Program-made: the position numbers and the translations under genes
Shown here: positions 25,771 through 33,594 of the stretch, piece by piece
Layout of the letters: every line of letters starts with the position of its first letter
Numbering within the stretch: the first letter of the stretch is position 1
Origin: Paenibacillus phocaeensis
GTDB lineage: Bacteria; Bacillota; Bacilli; Paenibacillales; Paenibacillaceae
DNA length: 64,000 nucleotides
Assembly (NCBI RefSeq): GCF_900021165.1
Contig: NZ_FCOQ01000021.1
Location: 64,567-128,566, forward strand
Direction: 5' to 3'
Notes under the pieces: model-generated
Told to the model about the DNA's origin: nothing
The model's input: the letters and a program-made list of their open reading frames with translations, nothing else
The model's database searches: none

Positions 25771-25931
25771 TTGACTAATCGTTCTCAAATTGTGTATGAT
25801 GGCTCTGGAAGGTGAATTTCCTGAGTATATTCGAGAATGATCATTCTAAAAATTCATTTGATACTTTGGAGGGGGGAGCAACAATATCTTTAGGAGTAAA
25901 ATTTTTTTAATCATTAGAGAATGATCGTTCT
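25771..25931 (+). promoter_or_regulatory. TetR-type palindromic operators before the SDR/azoreductase operon
   Basis: AGAATGATCATTCT (25834-25847) is a perfect 14-bp palindrome and AGAATGATCGTTCT (25918-25931) a one-mismatch copy, 84 bp apart. A half copy, ATCGTTCTC, lies at 25778-25786 inside the spacer of a promoter-like pair TTGACT (25771-25776) / TATGAT (25795-25800). Such sites are typical for TetR-family repressors. No TetR gene is adjacent, so the regulator is encoded elsewhere or lost. Confidence 0.65.
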
Positions 25932-25986
25932 AAAAAAGAAAGCCGCATCAAATAGATTCCCAATTGCTGAAAAGGAGCTGTTATCT

Positions 25987-26706
25987 ATGGATATTTCAAA
26001 TCAAATTGCGTTGGTTACTGGCGCTAACCGAGGGCTTGGCCACCATCTCGCCAACGAACTCCTCTCCAGAGGAGCCAAAGTTTATGCCGGAGCGAGAGAC
26101 CCCAAAACCATTCAATTGCCGGGTGTGATCCCGGTGCAACTGGATATCACCGATCCCCGATCGGTCACCGAGGCGGCACGAGCCGTACCCGATCTGACTT
26201 TGCTGGTAAACAATGCAGGATCCCATACGGGGGCTTCATTGCTTGACGGGGAATTCGATCAAATCCGCTTGGATATGGAAACCCACTTCTTTGGTACCTT
26301 GTCGATGATTCGCGCAATAACCCCAATTATTGAAAAAAACGGTGGGGGATCCATTCTCAATATCCTCTCCGTTCTATCCTGGTTTAGTGTGGGTGACACG
26401 GCCTATCCTGCGGCAAAATCGGCTGAATGGAATATGACGAATACACTTCGCGTGGCACTGGCTCCGAAAAACATCAGGGTTTCCGGGCTGCATGTAGCGT
26501 TTATGGACACGGACATGACCGCCAATGTTCAAGCGCCTAAAGCTAGTCCTGCGGATATCGCTCGCATCGCCATCGATGGGATTGCAGCCGATCGTTATGA
26601 AATTGTCGCCGATGATTGGAGCCGCAAACTGCAGAAGGACTTCAGCGAAGGCGTTCAAGCCTTGTACCCCCAATTGTTTCAACAAGAAAAATCAGGAGGG
26701 AAATGA
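25987..26706 (+). CDS. Short-chain dehydrogenase/reductase (SDR)
   Basis: 239 residues from ATG 25987, picked for the AAAGGAG ten bases upstream; a longer frame from 25921 begins inside the operator. Classical SDR signatures: cofactor loop VTGANRGLG, structural LLVNNAG, and the catalytic YPAAK Tyr/Lys with Ser earlier in LSVLSW. It oxidises or reduces a small alcohol/ketone with NAD(P). It is followed at once by a flavin-dependent quinone/azo reductase gene, forming a two-gene redox-stress type operon under TetR-like operators. The substrate is unknown. Confidence 0.92.
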   Translation: MDISNQIALVTGANRGLGHHLANELLSRGAKVYAGARDPKTIQLPGVIPVQLDITDPRSVTEAARAVPDLTLLVNNAGSHTGASLLDGEFDQIRLDMETHFFGTLSMIRAITPIIEKNGGGSILNILSVLSWFSVGDTAYPAAKSAEWNMTNTLRVALAPKNIRVSGLHVAFMDTDMTANVQAPKASPADIARIAIDGIAADRYEIVADDWSRKLQKDFSEGVQALYPQLFQQEKSGGK

Positions 26707-26708
26707 CT

Positions 26709-27359
26709 ATGGCAACGGTGTTGTATGTGACGGCTCATCCTTTCCAAGACGACTCTTACAGCTTGCGGGTGGGTGGACATTTTATTGAAGCCTATCAAGA
26801 GGCCAATCCCGGTGACGAAGTGATTCGTCTGGATTTGTACCGCATGGATCTTCCGCAAATCGATGCGGATCTCCTGAGACGCTGGGGGCAGCCGGCAAGC
26901 GGTCCTTCTTTTGAGGAGCTTAGCGAAGTGTCGAAGAAAAAAGCGGTACGGATGAGCGAGATCTTGGATCAATTCCTGGCCGCAGATAAGGTCGTTATCG
27001 CTAATCCGGTATGGAATTACTCTTTTCCATCTATTTTGAAAATGTACTTTGACGCCGTATTGGTTCCGGGTAAAACGTTCACACGAGCGAATAATGGAAT
27101 GCGGGGGTTATCCGGCCTGACGGGAACGCAGCAAGGGAAGAAAGTGATGCATATTCAGGCTTCCGGTACGGTGCTTTCCCATGGCAAATTTGAAGATGTC
27201 GAGTATAGTCATCGTTATATCAAAGCCGCGATGAATTTCATCGGGATCGATGATGTACAGGCGATCTTTGTGGAGGGCACCAGCGAGCATCCGGACCAGG
27301 CGCAGAGCATCCTGGATGAAGCGATCCGGCAGGCTGTTGCGGCAGCCCGAACCTTTTGA
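26709..27359 (+). CDS. FMN-dependent NADH-azoreductase / NAD(P)H quinone reductase (flavodoxin-like)
   Basis: 216 residues. ATG 26709 is seven bases from AGGAGGG; ATG 26703, which overlaps the SDR stop, is too close. N-terminal VLYVTAHPFQDDSYSLRV is the FMN phosphate loop region of AzoR, followed by VIANPVWNYSFPSILKMYFD and a late HIQASGTV. These enzymes make two-electron reductions of quinones or azo bonds at the cost of NADH and protect from thiol-reactive electrophiles. Coupled with the SDR gene three bases upstream. Confidence 0.92.
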   Translation: MATVLYVTAHPFQDDSYSLRVGGHFIEAYQEANPGDEVIRLDLYRMDLPQIDADLLRRWGQPASGPSFEELSEVSKKKAVRMSEILDQFLAADKVVIANPVWNYSFPSILKMYFDAVLVPGKTFTRANNGMRGLSGLTGTQQGKKVMHIQASGTVLSHGKFEDVEYSHRYIKAAMNFIGIDDVQAIFVEGTSEHPDQAQSILDEAIRQAVAAARTF

Positions 27360-27462
27360 AATGATGAGATGAAAACGCATTATTCGGGAGCTTTTGGGAG
27401 AAAAGCGGGAAGAATGTGGGATCTGATTTCGCTATAATGAACTCGAGAAGGGAGGAGATTCA

Positions 27463-28212
27463 ATGAAACCCCAAATTGCCTTGCAATTATGGAGTATTCA
27501 GGATGCCTGCAAAGACGACTTATATGGGGCGTTAACAGAGGTGAAACGAAGCGGCTATGATGGCGTTGAATTTGCCGGCTATCATGGGAAAAGTGCGGCT
27601 GAAGTCAAAAGCGATTTGGATGAATTGGGACTGAAGGTTGCGGCTTCGCATCTTTCTTATGAAACGCTGCAGAAGGATCTTGAGAAGACTTTGGCTTTCG
27701 AAAAAGAGATTGGAAATTCGCGGCTTGTCATTCCCTATGCGAGCTTCCCGACCTTTGAAGGCTGGCAATCCTGGATGGCCGAGATGGAGGAGATTGCGAA
27801 GAAAGCGGCGGAGGAAGGCTTCGAGTTCTACTATCATAATCACGCCAATGAATTTACGGAGATCCCCGGCCGTGACATCCTGCATGAGATGGTAACCTTG
27901 ACGAAACGGATCGACCTGGAAGTGGATCTTTACTGGCTGGCCGTTTCCGGCCTGGATGCGCTGCCTTGGCTAGAGGCGCATAAGGATCGAATTGGTCTTC
28001 TCCATATGAAAGATATGCAGGAATCTCCTCGGCAAAGCACGGAAATTGGCTCCGGCGTGCTGCCGATGAAAGAGTACGTCCAAATGGCCAAACAATTGGA
28101 TATCCCTTGGTTGATTGTGGAGCAAGAGGAGTTTCAGACCTATCCGCCACTGGAAGCAACCGCGATCGACTGCCAGCGGCTTCGAGCGATGGTCGACGAG
28201 GTGTATGATTGA
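27463..28212 (+). CDS. Sugar phosphate isomerase/epimerase (xylose-isomerase-like TIM barrel)
   Basis: 249 residues, RBS GGGAGGAG, and a TATAAT at 27433-27438 that is a likely -10. The AP-endonuclease-2 / IolE-like barrel is seen from QLWSIQDACKDD, GYDGVEFAGYHG, FYYHNHANEF, DLYWLAVSG, LLHMKDM and IVEQEEF, which carry the metal ligands (Glu, Asp, His, Glu). Such proteins are commonly inositol or keto-sugar isomerases; the substrate is not shown by neighbours. Its last codons overlap the start of a small antitoxin-like gene. Confidence 0.88.
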   Translation: MKPQIALQLWSIQDACKDDLYGALTEVKRSGYDGVEFAGYHGKSAAEVKSDLDELGLKVAASHLSYETLQKDLEKTLAFEKEIGNSRLVIPYASFPTFEGWQSWMAEMEEIAKKAAEEGFEFYYHNHANEFTEIPGRDILHEMVTLTKRIDLEVDLYWLAVSGLDALPWLEAHKDRIGLLHMKDMQESPRQSTEIGSGVLPMKEYVQMAKQLDIPWLIVEQEEFQTYPPLEATAIDCQRLRAMVDEVYD

Positions 28213-28345
28213 GATAAGGGAAATTCCTCTAGATGATGAGCCAACTACTCAAGATGATTTAGATGCTATTAACCAAGCCCGTGAAGCCTACCTAAAAGGT
28301 GAACTAATCCGTCTTAAGGATGTTGAAGATGAATTACGAAGTTAA
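28205..28345 (+). CDS. Small RelB-like antitoxin
   Basis: 46 residues from ATG 28205, overlapping the end of the isomerase gene by eight bases. The sequence TTQDDLDAINQAREAYLKGE and LIRLKDVEDELRS resembles the C-terminal half of RelB-type antitoxins (AixxAreey..GE.v..eDv...). Its end overlaps a truncated RelE-like reading frame by 17 bases, the usual antitoxin-toxin order. Without an intact toxin it is probably a leftover. Confidence 0.55.
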   Translation: MIEIREIPLDDEPTTQDDLDAINQAREAYLKGELIRLKDVEDELRS

Positions 28346-28418
28346 ATTCCTTAAGGATGCCTATAAGTACCTTCAGAGGCAAAATTCTTCAACGAGAAAT
28401 CGGATCAAGTGTATTTAA
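28329..28418 (+). pseudogene. RelE/ParE toxin remnant
   Basis: ATG 28329 opens MNYEVKFLKDAYKYLQRQNS and stops after 29 residues at TAA 28416-28418. The start fits RelE-type toxins, which normally run to about 85-95 residues and end with a YRV-I/V motif and basic residues. Downstream to 28570 no frame restores a full toxin. A weak hairpin and then the terminator at 28577 follow. The remaining gap up to 28714 holds only the promoter zone of the next operon. Confidence 0.55.
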
Positions 28419-28576
28419 GTATGCTTAGCGAATGAAAAAAGCAACTCCAAGAGAATCGCTTTTTCTGCAATGAAGGGACATTCTTTATCAACCTGTCCTG
28501 TACTCGCTGGATTATTTGCGCAATGATGTTTTCACGTTCCGCATAAGACGCACGATCTAGCCGATTTAATCGCGAA

Positions 28577-28612
28577 GAGCCCGTTCTGTTTCTACAGAGC
28601 GGGTTCTTTTAC
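28577..28612 (+). terminator. Terminator after the RelBE relic
   Basis: Stem GAGCCCGTTCTG (28577-28588) / CAGAGCGGGTTC (28595-28606) with two G-T pairs, followed by TTTTACTTTT. Confidence 0.8.
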
Positions 28613-28714
28613 TTTTACAAAACATATAAATCGATTTGACAGTTGGCGAATACTTTTACGCTACGATATCGGCAAAGATGTCTATACCTCTTGAAGAATG
28701 GAAGGGAGTCCTGT

Positions 28715-29578
28715 ATGGGCTGGATAAAAAAAATAATCAAACCTTATTTGTTTATGTTGCCATGCTTACTGTTTGTTATTTTGTTCACCTATTATCCGTT
28801 CGCCAAAACGGTCTACTTGGGATTTACTTTGGTTGATCTGAATGGAAACCCGGTTGAGTTTGTTGGGTTCGAAAACTTTATTAATCTTTTCAAAGATAAG
28901 ATGTTGATCAATACCTTGTTAAATACGTTGGAATATACGGCGATAACGATTCCCGCTACATTTTTTATCAGTTTGGCTTTGGCGCTTTTGGCGGAAAAGA
29001 AGAGAAAGGGAAATCCCATCTATCAAATTATGTTCGCACTGCCCATGGCGGTATCCATGTCTTCGGCCGTCATGATCTTCCAACTGCTTATGAATCCGAC
29101 AATCGGTATGTTTAACTATTTGACGGGCTTAGGCATCGACTGGTTTGGCGATGAAAAATATGCGATGGTAGGCATTTCGATCCTTAGCGTGTGGATGGGA
29201 CTTGGATTCAGCTTTTTGTTTTTGCTTGCGGCGCTCCGCAATGTCCCGTCAGAGTTGCTGGAAGCGGCGGATATGGAAGGCTGCAACTATTTTCAGAAGC
29301 TGGTAAGCATAAAGATGCCCTTAATCTCTCCCACGATTTTTTTCTTGATTTGTACGGATTTGATCGGTTCACTGATGGTGTTCGGTCCCGTATGGATTAT
29401 CACGAAAGGGGGGCCTATGGGATCTACGGAAACGATGATGTACTGGATGTATATCGAGGCGTTTGAGAATGCGAAATACGGATATGGATCCGCCGTAGCG
29501 GTCTTAATCTTCGTCATTGTTATGCTGGTTACTTTGCTGAGCTTTGTATATGAGAAAAAAGGGGTTCATTACACATGA
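28715..29578 (+). CDS. Ugp-like ABC importer permease (UgpA/MalF type)
   Basis: 287 residues from ATG 28715 (GAAGGGAG upstream). Six membrane helices; the EAA loop is ELLEAADMEGCNYFQKLVSI with the conserved Gly and following KMPLISPT. The short N-terminus (MGWIKKIIKPYLFMLPCLLF) is like UgpA or LacF. First gene of a four-gene operon with a second permease, an EEP hydrolase and a UgpB-like binding protein. No ATPase gene is included, so it must share a MsmX/UgpC-type ATPase encoded elsewhere, as is common in Firmicutes. Confidence 0.9.
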   Translation: MGWIKKIIKPYLFMLPCLLFVILFTYYPFAKTVYLGFTLVDLNGNPVEFVGFENFINLFKDKMLINTLLNTLEYTAITIPATFFISLALALLAEKKRKGNPIYQIMFALPMAVSMSSAVMIFQLLMNPTIGMFNYLTGLGIDWFGDEKYAMVGISILSVWMGLGFSFLFLLAALRNVPSELLEAADMEGCNYFQKLVSIKMPLISPTIFFLICTDLIGSLMVFGPVWIITKGGPMGSTETMMYWMYIEAFENAKYGYGSAVAVLIFVIVMLVTLLSFVYEKKGVHYT

Positions 29579-30402
29579 TGAGATCCAGGTATGTACACAA
29601 GATGTTCATGAGCATTCTTTGTCTTCTTGTAGGGTTGATGGTCTCCTTTCCGGTTATTTATTGCGTGGGAGTAAGCTTCATGAGCGCGTCTGACCTAAGC
29701 TCCTATCCTCCCAAGTTATTTCCAAGCACCTTATATTGGGAGAATTACAAGACGGTGTTTACCTCCACGCCTATTCTCCTGTTTATGTGGAACTCATTTT
29801 TGATCGCGTCGATCGGAACGATCGGAAGATTGATTACAAGCAGCTTAGCGGCGTACGCCTTTGCTTTCTTCGATTTTAAGGGCAAACATTTTTGGTTTCT
29901 GATTATTCTGGGAACGATGATGATTCCGGGCGATATGCTCATTATTACCAATTACATCACCGTAGCGAATATGAAATTAATCAACACCTACGCAGGCATC
30001 ATGATTGTCATGATCGCCTCGGCCACGTTTATGTTTATGCTGCGGCAGCATTTCAAAACGATGCCTCGGGATTTCAGGGATGCTGCGTTTGTCGATGGCT
30101 GCGGGGATCTGCGTTTTTTTCTGAATATCCTGCTGCCAATGTCCAAATCCGTATTGTCGTCCATATTTATCGCTTCTTTTATCGGGCTGTGGAATGCTTA
30201 CTTGTGGCCTTTATTGGTTACCAACACCGAGCATATGAGAACCGTACAGGTTGGAATTACGATGCTCCAATTCGAAGAAAGCATGGTGTACGGCCCGGTA
30301 ATGGCGGGGGTTACCGTCATTCTGATTCCATCGGTATTTATTTTCCTCGTATTCCAGAGGCAGTTGGTACAAGGGATTACATTTTCCGCAATTAAAGGAT
30401 AG
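29575..30402 (+). CDS. Ugp-like ABC importer permease (UgpE/MalG type)
   Basis: 275 residues; its ATG overlaps the stop of the first permease (ATGA), showing coupling. Six helices, EAA loop RDFRDAAFVDGCGDLRFFLN followed by ILLPMSKS, and C-terminal VFQRQLVQGITFSAIKG, which is the standard end of UgpE/MalG-like subunits. Works with the 28715 permease as the membrane channel. Confidence 0.92.
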   Translation: MMRSRYVHKMFMSILCLLVGLMVSFPVIYCVGVSFMSASDLSSYPPKLFPSTLYWENYKTVFTSTPILLFMWNSFLIASIGTIGRLITSSLAAYAFAFFDFKGKHFWFLIILGTMMIPGDMLIITNYITVANMKLINTYAGIMIVMIASATFMFMLRQHFKTMPRDFRDAAFVDGCGDLRFFLNILLPMSKSVLSSIFIASFIGLWNAYLWPLLVTNTEHMRTVQVGITMLQFEESMVYGPVMAGVTVILIPSVFIFLVFQRQLVQGITFSAIKG

Positions 30403-30413
30403 GAGGCGTTGAA

Positions 30414-31214
30414 GTGAGCAGAACGTTTACCGTGATGACATTCAATTTGCGTACCGCAGTAGCTACAGACCCTTATGTATGGGAGGAAAGAAAGCATTGG
30501 GTAGCCAAAATCATCGAGGACCGCAAGCCGGATTTGATCGGTACGCAGGAAGCGACGGTTCCTATGCTGGATTGGCTAAAAGACCGATTCCACGGAACCT
30601 ATGACGTGTATGGGGTTAACCGGACCCGTTCGGATGTGGCGGGGGAATTCAGCGCTATTTTTGTTAAAAGGGACAGTTTTTCCATCTTGCGAAGCGGTTC
30701 GTTTATGTTGTCGGAAACTCCGGATGTGATCGGCAGTTTTGGCTGGGATGCCCAATGCGAAAGAATTTGTTCATGGGTAGAGCTTGCTTTTCATGGCGAG
30801 ACAAAGCCCGCGATAAGGTTTTTTAATACTCATCTGGATCATATGGGCAAGGTGGCTAGAACAGAAGGGTTGAGACTGATTTTGAAAAATGTTCGGGAAC
30901 AGAATCTGGGTATCCTCTTACCGGTCGTACTAACCGGCGATTTCAACGATACTCCGGAGAGCGGATTGCTCGATGTGATCCATGAATTCGAGCCGATGAC
31001 AAGTTGCTTCGACCTTATGTCCGAGGAAGAGAAGAAACATAGCAGAACGTTTCACGGCTATCAAGGGGGCACGGAAGGCAGCCCTATCGATTACATTATG
31101 AGCAGTCAAGGGATTGACTTTAAATCCAGTGCGATTGTGAGAGACAAGGTTGAAGAGGGGTACCCGTCGGATCATTATCCGATCGTGGCCCATATGGAAA
31201 TGCAAGAAGATTAA
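30414..31214 (+). CDS. Endonuclease/exonuclease/phosphatase (EEP) superfamily hydrolase
   Basis: 266 residues, start GTG 30414 behind TAGGAGG. All EEP motifs are present: TFNLR (Asn), IGTQEA (Glu, metal), FFNTHLDH (catalytic His), VVLTGDFNDTPES (Asp/Asn) and the final PSDHYPIV (Asp-His). It has no signal peptide, so it acts in the cytoplasm. Family members cleave phosphodiester or phosphomonoester bonds in nucleic acids, sphingomyelin or inositol phosphates. Sitting inside a Ugp-like importer operon, it is a good candidate to split an imported phosphodiester, the place usually taken by UgpQ/GDPD. That role is inference. Confidence 0.9.
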   Translation: MSRTFTVMTFNLRTAVATDPYVWEERKHWVAKIIEDRKPDLIGTQEATVPMLDWLKDRFHGTYDVYGVNRTRSDVAGEFSAIFVKRDSFSILRSGSFMLSETPDVIGSFGWDAQCERICSWVELAFHGETKPAIRFFNTHLDHMGKVARTEGLRLILKNVREQNLGILLPVVLTGDFNDTPESGLLDVIHEFEPMTSCFDLMSEEEKKHSRTFHGYQGGTEGSPIDYIMSSQGIDFKSSAIVRDKVEEGYPSDHYPIVAHMEMQED

Positions 31215-31295
31215 CCTGCCCATTCAGACGCAGACCCAGCGCACGGATAGGTAGTTAATATAAAAAACACACATAACCCTTAGGAGGATTGGGGA

Positions 31296-32684
31296 ATGAG
31301 GAAAACCATTGCAGTACTAGCCGCATCGATCATACTACTTACCGGGTGCGGGACGAAAACCGACACAACCGCATCTTCCATGGACGCCAGCAGCAGCGCG
31401 GTGGCTAATGCCAGCCAGTCCGGAACGGTTCATTTAACATTTTGGCATGCCATGGGGGGCACGAATGAAGGTGTGGTGAAAGAAGTCGTCCAAAATTTCA
31501 ACGATACGATAGGCAAGGAAAAGGGGATTGAAGTTACGCCGGTATTTCAAGGCAGTTACCAGGACTTGCTGAAAAAAGTAAAAGCGGCCGTCCAGGCGAA
31601 GGATACCAAAAACTTGCCGGATATCGTACAAGTTCCCGCATCGGACACGGCATATATCAAGGACGTGCCTAGTATTATCTGGGCGCAATCGATGATCGAT
31701 AAAGACCCTTCTTTCAATATAGCGGATTTAGAGCCCAATACCGTTTCTTCCTTCAGCTTCAAAGGTAAATTGGCGGGCGTTCCGTTTGCCAACTCTACAG
31801 TTTTGTTGTACTACAATAAAAACATGTTTAAAGAAGCGGGGTTGGACCCGAATAAACCTCCTCAAACCATTGATGAAATGGGCCAATACGCCGCCAAGAT
31901 GACGAAGAGGAACGGAGATCAAGTGACGCAATGGGGTCTTTCCGTAACGCCGGACCAATACCACTTATCGAGCTGGATCGGGATGCAGGGAGGCTATATC
32001 GGCAATAACAAAAACGGTCGTGAAGACACCATGACCCAAGTAGAATTTGATTCGACAGGGACGATGAAAGAATTCCTGACCACTTGGAAAAAGGCTGTTG
32101 AATACGGCGGCATCCAAACGGGCCCGGAAGTAAAAACGAACGAGGTCTTTGCTGCAGGAAAGCTGGGTATGTTCCTTAATTCTACGGCAGGAGTAAAAGG
32201 AACGTTAACCGCGGTAGGCGATAAATTTGAAGTAGGCACCGCGTTCTTGCCTAAGGTCCATGAGAGTGACAAAGGCGGAGTAGCTGTCGGCGGTTCGGCG
32301 CTGTACCTGGTGGACAGAGGCGAACCATCGAACATCGATGCCGCATGGGAATATATGAAATACAGCACTTCTCCCAAAACACAATTTACATGGCATACAG
32401 GCACCGGTTATTTTCCGGTCAACAAAAAAACCTATGAATTGCCTGAAATGAAGCAGCATTTGGAGAAAAATCCTTTATTTAAAACCGCAATCGAGCAGCT
32501 CCACGCATCGTCTCCGGAAACTCAGGAACCCATGAACCCGGTCTCCGGTGAATTCAACCGCGCGATAAAGGACGAAACCCTGGCCTATGTCACAGGCAAA
32601 AAAGATATCGACCAAGCCATTAAAGATATGGCCGCCGCCTCCAACAAAGCTTTGGAAGACTATAATAGGGTGAATAAGAAGTAG
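31296..32684 (+). CDS. Ugp-like extracellular solute-binding lipoprotein
   Basis: 462 residues, RBS TTAGGAGG. Lipobox LLTGC with Cys near residue 18, then a Ser/Ala/Thr linker. The mature protein begins VHLTFWHAMGGTNEGVVKEV, the WHxMGG motif that marks UgpB (glycerol-3-phosphate / glycerophosphodiester binding), continues with VPFANSTVLLYYNKNMFKEA and ends in an Ala/Lys-rich helix. It would deliver the ligand to the two permeases upstream. UgpB-like proteins also bind sugars, so the ligand is not certain. A strong terminator follows. Confidence 0.88.
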   Translation: MRKTIAVLAASIILLTGCGTKTDTTASSMDASSSAVANASQSGTVHLTFWHAMGGTNEGVVKEVVQNFNDTIGKEKGIEVTPVFQGSYQDLLKKVKAAVQAKDTKNLPDIVQVPASDTAYIKDVPSIIWAQSMIDKDPSFNIADLEPNTVSSFSFKGKLAGVPFANSTVLLYYNKNMFKEAGLDPNKPPQTIDEMGQYAAKMTKRNGDQVTQWGLSVTPDQYHLSSWIGMQGGYIGNNKNGREDTMTQVEFDSTGTMKEFLTTWKKAVEYGGIQTGPEVKTNEVFAAGKLGMFLNSTAGVKGTLTAVGDKFEVGTAFLPKVHESDKGGVAVGGSALYLVDRGEPSNIDAAWEYMKYSTSPKTQFTWHTGTGYFPVNKKTYELPEMKQHLEKNPLFKTAIEQLHASSPETQEPMNPVSGEFNRAIKDETLAYVTGKKDIDQAIKDMAAASNKALEDYNRVNKK

Positions 32685-32717
32685 TCCTTGATAATCGTGT
32701 TGTAAGGACATATATGA

Positions 32718-32760
32718 GACGTGCATGGGGAGCCTTGATGTCCCATGCACGTCTTTTGTT
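32718..32760 (+). terminator. Terminator of the Ugp-like operon
   Basis: Perfect 13-bp stem AGACGTGCATGGG (32718-32730) / CCCATGCACGTCT (32743-32755), then TTTTGTTG. Confidence 0.92.
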
Positions 32761-32855
32761 GTAAGTAGACACGATTAAGGAGTTTTTGAGGGGATGCAGG
32801 TGCAGAATGCAGGATATCCCGGATCGCCTATACGATTTTGTTTACTTAGAGAGTA

Positions 32856-32936
32856 TTATGCGAATATTGCATAAAATTCAACTCGCTCTATTCGAATACG
32901 GTAAACTTGTCTCGGGGGAGCGGCGTCAAGTTTTTT
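32856..32936 (+). promoter_or_regulatory. Palindrome and hairpin with T-run upstream of the DUF6809-like gene
   Basis: TTATGC-GAATATT-GCATAA (32856-32874) is a symmetric operator-like site. It is followed by the hairpin AACTTG (32904-32909) / CAAGTT (32927-32932) with TTTT after it. The pair could be promoter/operator plus attenuator for the gene at 32975, or the hairpin may be a stray terminator. No regulator is assigned. Confidence 0.35.
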
Positions 32937-32974
32937 AACTCCTTACTTTGACAAGAACCTAAGAGGTCGAGCCA

Positions 32975-33265
32975 ATGAAGAACATTATAGAAGAATTATA
33001 TTACGGTAACCTACGTCCCGAAGAGCATATAGTCCCCTCGAATTCCGAGTATCGTCCGTTGACTAGAAAGATTTCTGCATTGATGGAAGAAGTCAAGCAA
33101 AGATTTTCGGAGAACGACTTCACAACCCTTGAGGAGATTTTGGATTTGAACGGGGAATCTAGTTCAATGATTACAAGTGAAGCTTTTGTACAGGGGTTTA
33201 GGATGGGGGCTTTGGTGATGGTTGAGGTGTTTAGGGGAGAGGGGAAGGGGAATGATGGAAGGTAG
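32975..33265 (+). CDS. DUF6809-like hypothetical protein
   Basis: 96 residues starting MKNIIEELYYGNLRPEEHIV, with AGAGG upstream. The opening IIEELYYGN plus a central KISALMEEVKQRFSENDF and a late helix FVQGFRMGALVMVEVF is the pattern I associate with DUF6809, a small protein often found in several copies in Paenibacillus genomes. No signal peptide. Function is unknown. It stands at the left border of the accessory island, where the base composition turns AT-rich. Confidence 0.7.
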   Translation: MKNIIEELYYGNLRPEEHIVPSNSEYRPLTRKISALMEEVKQRFSENDFTTLEEILDLNGESSSMITSEAFVQGFRMGALVMVEVFRGEGKGNDGR

Positions 33266-33594
33266 AGGTAGGCCTTGGAAAATAAAATTGGGATACTGTA
33301 TGTACTTGCTGTTATATGAATATGATATAGATTCAAACTTTTGCTAATTTTAGCGGGAGTTTTTTATTTTTGAGCAAATAATTAATTCTTCGGCACATTA
33401 TTCCAATTTTATAGTAGAATATAACTATAAGTCATATAGACTAAGGAATTTTGTTCATATATTCGACTTTACTTCTGTATTTCCCGAATCATAAATAAGG
33501 CGTTATATGAAAGGGATGCAATCAATTCTAAAGATAAATAGAAAATCTTGGGTACAATATTAATACCAACTTTATTACTCTGAAAGGTGATTGT
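33266..33594. other. AT-rich gene-free stretch
   Basis: 329 bases with no convincing frame on either strand. A weak hairpin GCTAA-TT-TTAGC near 33342 followed by T-rich sequence may end the DUF6809-like transcript. The base composition is clearly more AT-rich than the backbone to the left. Confidence 0.5.
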
